A stretch of 64,000 nt of DNA, taken from assembly GCA_910585285.1 (NCBI GenBank), contig CAJUDL010000012.1, forward strand, positions 1-64,000. Direction: 5' to 3'. Each line of letters starts with the position of its first letter. Position 1 is the first letter of the stretch. The notes beneath the pieces were generated by a model. The model saw only the letters and a program-made list of their open reading frames with translations, was not told the origin of the DNA and did not search any database. The translations under genes were made by a program, and so were the position numbers. This DNA is from an uncultured Muribaculaceae bacterium (GTDB lineage: Bacteria > Bacteroidota > Bacteroidia > Bacteroidales > Muribaculaceae). This document shows positions 61,092 through 64,000 of this stretch, one piece after another.

Positions 61092-62085
61092 GAAGATAAG
61101 ATTCTACGATCATCCTCAGCTCCCTTTTGAGGAATGGGAGCCTGATGCTCCCGAACGCGGGCGTTCGAAGAAAGGACAGTGCGGATATACCGATCTTGAC
61201 ATCACCCCTGAAGATCTCGCGGCAGACAAAGCTTCCGACAATAATCTCTATTATATGTCGCTCGGTTCCGGATCGAGCGGCAATTGTTGTTATATCGGCA
61301 CAAAGCGGGGAGGAATTCTGGTTGACGCAGGGGTGAAGACGGATGAAGTAGTTAGGATGCTTGCTTCAAACGGCATTTCGATGTCTTCAGTGAAAGCCCT
61401 TCTTCTCACACACGATCACTCCGATCACGTCAGATATGCATACAATATCGTTCGCAATCACAAGCATATCCGCCTTTTTTGCACTAACAGAGTGCTCGGA
61501 GGAATCCTTCGACGCCATAGCATATCAAAAAGAATAAAGGATTATCATCATCCAATTTTCAAGGAAATACCCTTCAGTGTGCTGGATTTTGAGATCACGG
61601 CATTTGAGGTGCCCCATGATGGCACCGACAATATGGGTTTCTCGATCGATTACGATGGTAGGCATTTTGTGCTTGCCACCGATCTCGGGGCTGTGACAGA
61701 CCGCGCGCGATATTATATGAGTCGCGCCAACTATCTGGTGATAGAGGCGAACTATGATCTTCAGATGCTTAAGTTCGGGCGTTATCCAGAATATCTAAAG
61801 GCGAGAATACAGACCGATAACGGACATATGGACAATGAAGCCACCGGCGCATTCTTGAAAGAGATTGTTAATCCTGAATTGAAATATGTTTTCTTATGTC
61901 ATCTTTCGCAAGATAATAATACTCCTGCAAAGGCTCTCAAGGCAGTGCGTGATGCATTGGAGAGTGCCGGTAAAGTTGTTGGAAATGCAGCGGAAACAAT
62001 ACTTGATAGAAAAGCAGACATCCAACTGATGGCTTTGCCTCGGTTCGAGCCGTCGCGTTTTTTCGTATTCAGAAAAACGACTTAG
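61081..62085 (+). CDS. MBL-fold metallo-hydrolase (YycJ/WalJ-like)
   Basis: A 334-residue metallo-beta-lactamase-fold protein. The metal motif THDHSDH and the segments VLATDLGAVTD and HLSQDNNTP are those of YycJ/WalJ, a DNA exonuclease-like group. About 60 N-terminal residues precede the fold and are unlike other members. The open frame also allows a GTG at 61033; I chose the ATG at 61081, which overlaps the preceding stop by 11 bp. Confidence 0.87.
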   Translation: MCAKKIRFYDHPQLPFEEWEPDAPERGRSKKGQCGYTDLDITPEDLAADKASDNNLYYMSLGSGSSGNCCYIGTKRGGILVDAGVKTDEVVRMLASNGISMSSVKALLLTHDHSDHVRYAYNIVRNHKHIRLFCTNRVLGGILRRHSISKRIKDYHHPIFKEIPFSVLDFEITAFEVPHDGTDNMGFSIDYDGRHFVLATDLGAVTDRARYYMSRANYLVIEANYDLQMLKFGRYPEYLKARIQTDNGHMDNEATGAFLKEIVNPELKYVFLCHLSQDNNTPAKALKAVRDALESAGKVVGNAAETILDRKADIQLMALPRFEPSRFFVFRKTT

Positions 62086-62098
62086 TTAAAGAGATGAT

Positions 62099-62680
62099 TT
62101 AAGGAATTGTCGGGGGAGTTGTGGTGGCAATAATGCTCATCAACGGACCTTCAAGTCCGTTTGGTGCGACAGCAGCGCGTGTTTCAATGCGAAGATATAC
62201 CCCATCGATATCGTATACCACCAACTGTGTCTCCTCATCATCGTCATATTCTGCAGTTTCGATAATGTTTTCCGGAGTGAGGTTTAGGCTTCCGGCAAGA
62301 TAACTTTCAAGATCATCGGGTAGAAGATCTCCTAAATATACATTACGCACCACAGCCGAAGTGGTTGAAATCACGTCAACATCCCATGTCCCCGGAGTGC
62401 CCTGAATGTCGGTATAGAGCGGATGTCCCTCACCATCGGTTAGTACTCCCTCGAAGTTATAGTCGAGTGTGTCGAGAGGCTCGCCAACGCGCAGAGCATC
62501 GGTTATGCTACGGATAGTCATGGCGATATCGTTGTCGGCATGAAAATCTTCGGAATAAAAAGATGAGGAATCCGCTGCCGGAAGATTGTCGGTGGCGGTT
62601 TTACGGCATGAGACCAGGCTGACCGTCAGTCCCAAAGAGATGCCGAGGATAACTGCAAATAAATGCTTAGAACGGGTCAT
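62099..62680 (-). CDS. Hypothetical lipoprotein
   Basis: A 193-residue protein with a lipobox at Cys25 (LVSCRK). The residues after the cysteine are basic, so it is probably kept on the periplasmic side and not surface exposed. The rest is acidic and beta-rich (VSTTSAVVRNVYLGDLLPDD type). No family was recognised. It is convergent to the MBL gene with a 13-bp gap. Confidence 0.7.
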   Translation of the reverse strand: MTRSKHLFAVILGISLGLTVSLVSCRKTATDNLPAADSSSFYSEDFHADNDIAMTIRSITDALRVGEPLDTLDYNFEGVLTDGEGHPLYTDIQGTPGTWDVDVISTTSAVVRNVYLGDLLPDDLESYLAGSLNLTPENIIETAEYDDDEETQLVVYDIDGVYLRIETRAAVAPNGLEGPLMSIIATTTPPTIP

Positions 62681-62705
62681 TATTCCATTTCCAAAAATGA
62701 CGCTG

Positions 62706-62713
62706 CAAATTTA
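62706..62713 (-). promoter_or_regulatory. -7 box TAAATTTG of the lipoprotein gene
   Basis: An exact TAnnTTTG on the minus strand 25 bp before the start codon. The nearest TTG on the -33 side is a few bases too far. Confidence 0.5.
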
Positions 62714-62907
62714 TTCAATGTTTTTGAAATAACCTTACAAAATATTAAAAAATATTAATCGGGTTTCAAAAAAATAAAAATAAAAGTTCGGGTGTGAATG
62801 GTTGTGTTTTATTTTAAATCACTTCTAATCCTCAATTTGAGGTGTCATGTTAAAAAAGAGAATGTGGCGTTTTTTTTAAGATTATTAAGATTGTGATGAA
62901 AATTTCG

Positions 62908-62932
62908 TATATTTGTTGAGTAGTTATCTTTG
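62908..62932 (+). promoter_or_regulatory. Two overlapping -7 boxes upstream of the second ECF sigma gene
   Basis: TATATTTG (62908-62915) and TATCTTTG (62925-62932) both match TAnnTTTG. The message would have a leader of about 95-115 bases. The rest of the gap 62681-62907 is AT-rich with only a small CCTCAA-T-TTGAGG dyad near 62830. Confidence 0.5.
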
Positions 62933-62958
62933 GAATTGTCGTAATATATAGTCAGGCC

Positions 62959-62976
62959 CATATCAGACCTGATATG
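62959..62976 (+). promoter_or_regulatory. Perfect dyad in the sigma gene leader
   Basis: CATATCAG-AC-CTGATATG is an 8-bp perfect inverted repeat with a two-base spacer, downstream of both -7 boxes and 57 bp before the start codon. It may be a protein operator or an RNA hairpin. Confidence 0.45.
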
Positions 62977-63032
62977 CGCTTGAATGATTAACCGAAACGG
63001 ATTGTCTGTAGAATAGCCTTTTTGAGTCTCAT

Positions 63033-63611
63033 ATGACTGATATAGATTTATGGAACGGCGCTCTGAGTGGAGATATGACAGCTATCTCGCTGTTGTATAG
63101 GGAAAATTATAGCCTGATGTATAACTGGGGACTGAAATTCGTATCAGATGAAGACTTTGTCGAAGACTGTATCCAGGACGTTTTTGTAAAAATTTGCAGC
63201 AGCCGGACTCTTTCTCCTACACAATATGTAAAAGGATATCTTCTCACCTCATTACGCAACATGATTTATGATAGGATTGCCACCACTCATGAACAAGTCG
63301 AATTGAATGAACAGATGTTTGAGATTGATGAGGAAGACCCGGCAATAATGCGAATGTTTGACAGAGACGATGAAACTTTGGCTACGGTGAAGCAACTCAT
63401 CGCCTCTTATAATGCCCTTACTCCTAACCAACGTATGGGGATTTATCTTAAATATGTGAAAGGCCTTTCGCATAAAGAGATTGCCGTTGTGTTGCAAATG
63501 AATCCACAATCTGCCATGAACCTGGTTTCGAGGGCGTTAAAGTCACTTCGTGTATCGATGGGTGAAAAAACTAACATGTGGCTGTTATGTTTATTCATGT
63601 TCATTGAGTAG
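63033..63611 (+). CDS. RNA polymerase sigma-70 factor, ECF subfamily
   Basis: A 192-residue ECF sigma factor with region 2 (EDFVEDCIQDVFVKICSSRT, about 42-61) and region 4 (LTPNQRMGIYLKYVKGLSHK and the HTH up to RALKSLRVSM). The short hydrophobic tail (MWLLCLFMFIE) is seen in some sigma factors of SusCD loci in Bacteroidetes. The next gene looks like its FecR-type anti-sigma partner, so a polysaccharide or iron-uptake locus may begin beyond the window. Confidence 0.92.
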   Translation: MTDIDLWNGALSGDMTAISLLYRENYSLMYNWGLKFVSDEDFVEDCIQDVFVKICSSRTLSPTQYVKGYLLTSLRNMIYDRIATTHEQVELNEQMFEIDEEDPAIMRMFDRDDETLATVKQLIASYNALTPNQRMGIYLKYVKGLSHKEIAVVLQMNPQSAMNLVSRALKSLRVSMGEKTNMWLLCLFMFIE

Positions 63612-63659
63612 AAAAAATGTTAAACTCCGTAAATAGAATGTAGCATCTAAAATATTGCG

Positions 63660-64000
63660 ATGGAAAACGAAAACAGTAATATCAATAAAATTTTTAACGA
63701 CCTCGTAGATTTTTTCCAACGGGAGGAACGTATTGTCCCGGAAGAAAAGATTGTAAAGGGCTGGCGTGATGTTGAAAATCGTACTGAAACCAACCGGTCG
63801 CGTCGTCGTCACCGGATTATTGCTGTCTTAAGTGCTTCTGTCGCCGCAGCGGTGCTCATTTGTGTCGTGCTCTTTCCTTTCTGGCAGCATGGCGGTAAAC
63901 TTGCACCCGGTAGGGATATATATACGTTTGCCAGAGAATCAAGTCTTGACACTGATAAACTTGTTTGCATCGTGCCAGGATGTGACACCGTGCGTATCGG
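63660..64000 (+). CDS. Probable FecR-type anti-sigma factor, cut by the window end
   Basis: The frame is open from the ATG at 63660 to the end of the window (113 codons seen). It starts MENENSNINKIFNDLVDFFQ, has a basic stretch RSRRRHR and one membrane span at about 55-72 (IAVLSASVAAAVLICVVL). This topology and the position 48 bp after an ECF sigma gene fit a FecR-like membrane anti-sigma factor. The periplasmic FecR domain would be outside the window. Confidence 0.75.
   Translation, partial: MENENSNINKIFNDLVDFFQREERIVPEEKIVKGWRDVENRTETNRSRRRHRIIAVLSASVAAAVLICVVLFPFWQHGGKLAPGRDIYTFARESSLDTDKLVCIVPGCDTVRI

Overview
The window looks like a chromosomal segment of a Bacteroidales bacterium, most plausibly a gut Muribaculaceae relative. 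The reasons are Bacteroidetes-type promoters (-33 TTTG and -7 TAnnTTTG, 20 bp apart in the clearest cases), almost no Shine-Dalgarno use, the murF-alr and DAHP synthase-chorismate mutase fusions, and the families DUF4252, DUF4831, DUF5074, DUF3467 and DUF2851. T9SS-type C-terminal tails and a lipoprotein with acidic residues after the lipid cysteine also fit. The genus call is an inference from gene content; no search was run.

Layout. The window opens on the 3' end of a 5S rRNA and its terminator (1-76). 0.1-2.2 kb: comF, recX, prmC (minus). 2.5-6.2 kb: a GH28/GH92 glycosidase pair behind a long imperfect palindrome. 6.4-12.1 kb: an apparent operon of a HGSNAT-like membrane acyltransferase, an exported WD40-caspase protein and a Sel1-like repeat protein. 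12.2-16.9 kb: GH29 fucosidase, cutC and a transglutaminase-like protein. 16.8-19.8 kb (minus): ECF sigma/anti-sigma/DUF4252, then DAHP synthase-chorismate mutase. 19.9-26.2 kb: nitroreductase, fructose-bisphosphate aldolase, NAD(P)HX repair enzyme, DUF4831, xseA, xseB. 26.2-28.8 kb: murF-alr fusion. 28.9-32.6 kb: an AT-rich island with a frameshifted BspA-LRR/MBG surface protein, a small unknown ORF and a pseudoknotted ncRNA candidate. 33-40.5 kb: recO, DUF2851, RluA, PAP2, ispG and a membrane acyltransferase. 40.5-44.3 kb: a structured RNA leader with a small HTH gene, then a large coiled-coil surface lipoprotein. 44.5-46.8 kb: cysS, a four-helix-bundle protein, DUF3467. 47.2-54.8 kb: a cobalamin-riboswitch operon (BtuB-like receptor, DUF5074 propeller, 1283-residue surface protein). 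54.9-62.7 kb: LolD-like ATPase, tcdA, a small HMA protein, copA, RNA methyltransferases, an MBL hydrolase and a lipoprotein. 63-64 kb: a second ECF sigma factor with the start of its probable anti-sigma gene.

The most unusual property is the intergenic DNA. Many gaps are filled by arrays of short words or by copies of a roughly 165-180 bp palindromic element. These arrays touch start and stop codons very closely and in several genes they encode the last residues. Five copies of one element each end 0-16 bp before a start codon, and one AT-rich array family flanks a four-helix-bundle gene on both sides. The other strong leads are two structured RNAs without a confident family name, the extracytoplasmic caspase operon and the B12 operon with a large new surface component.
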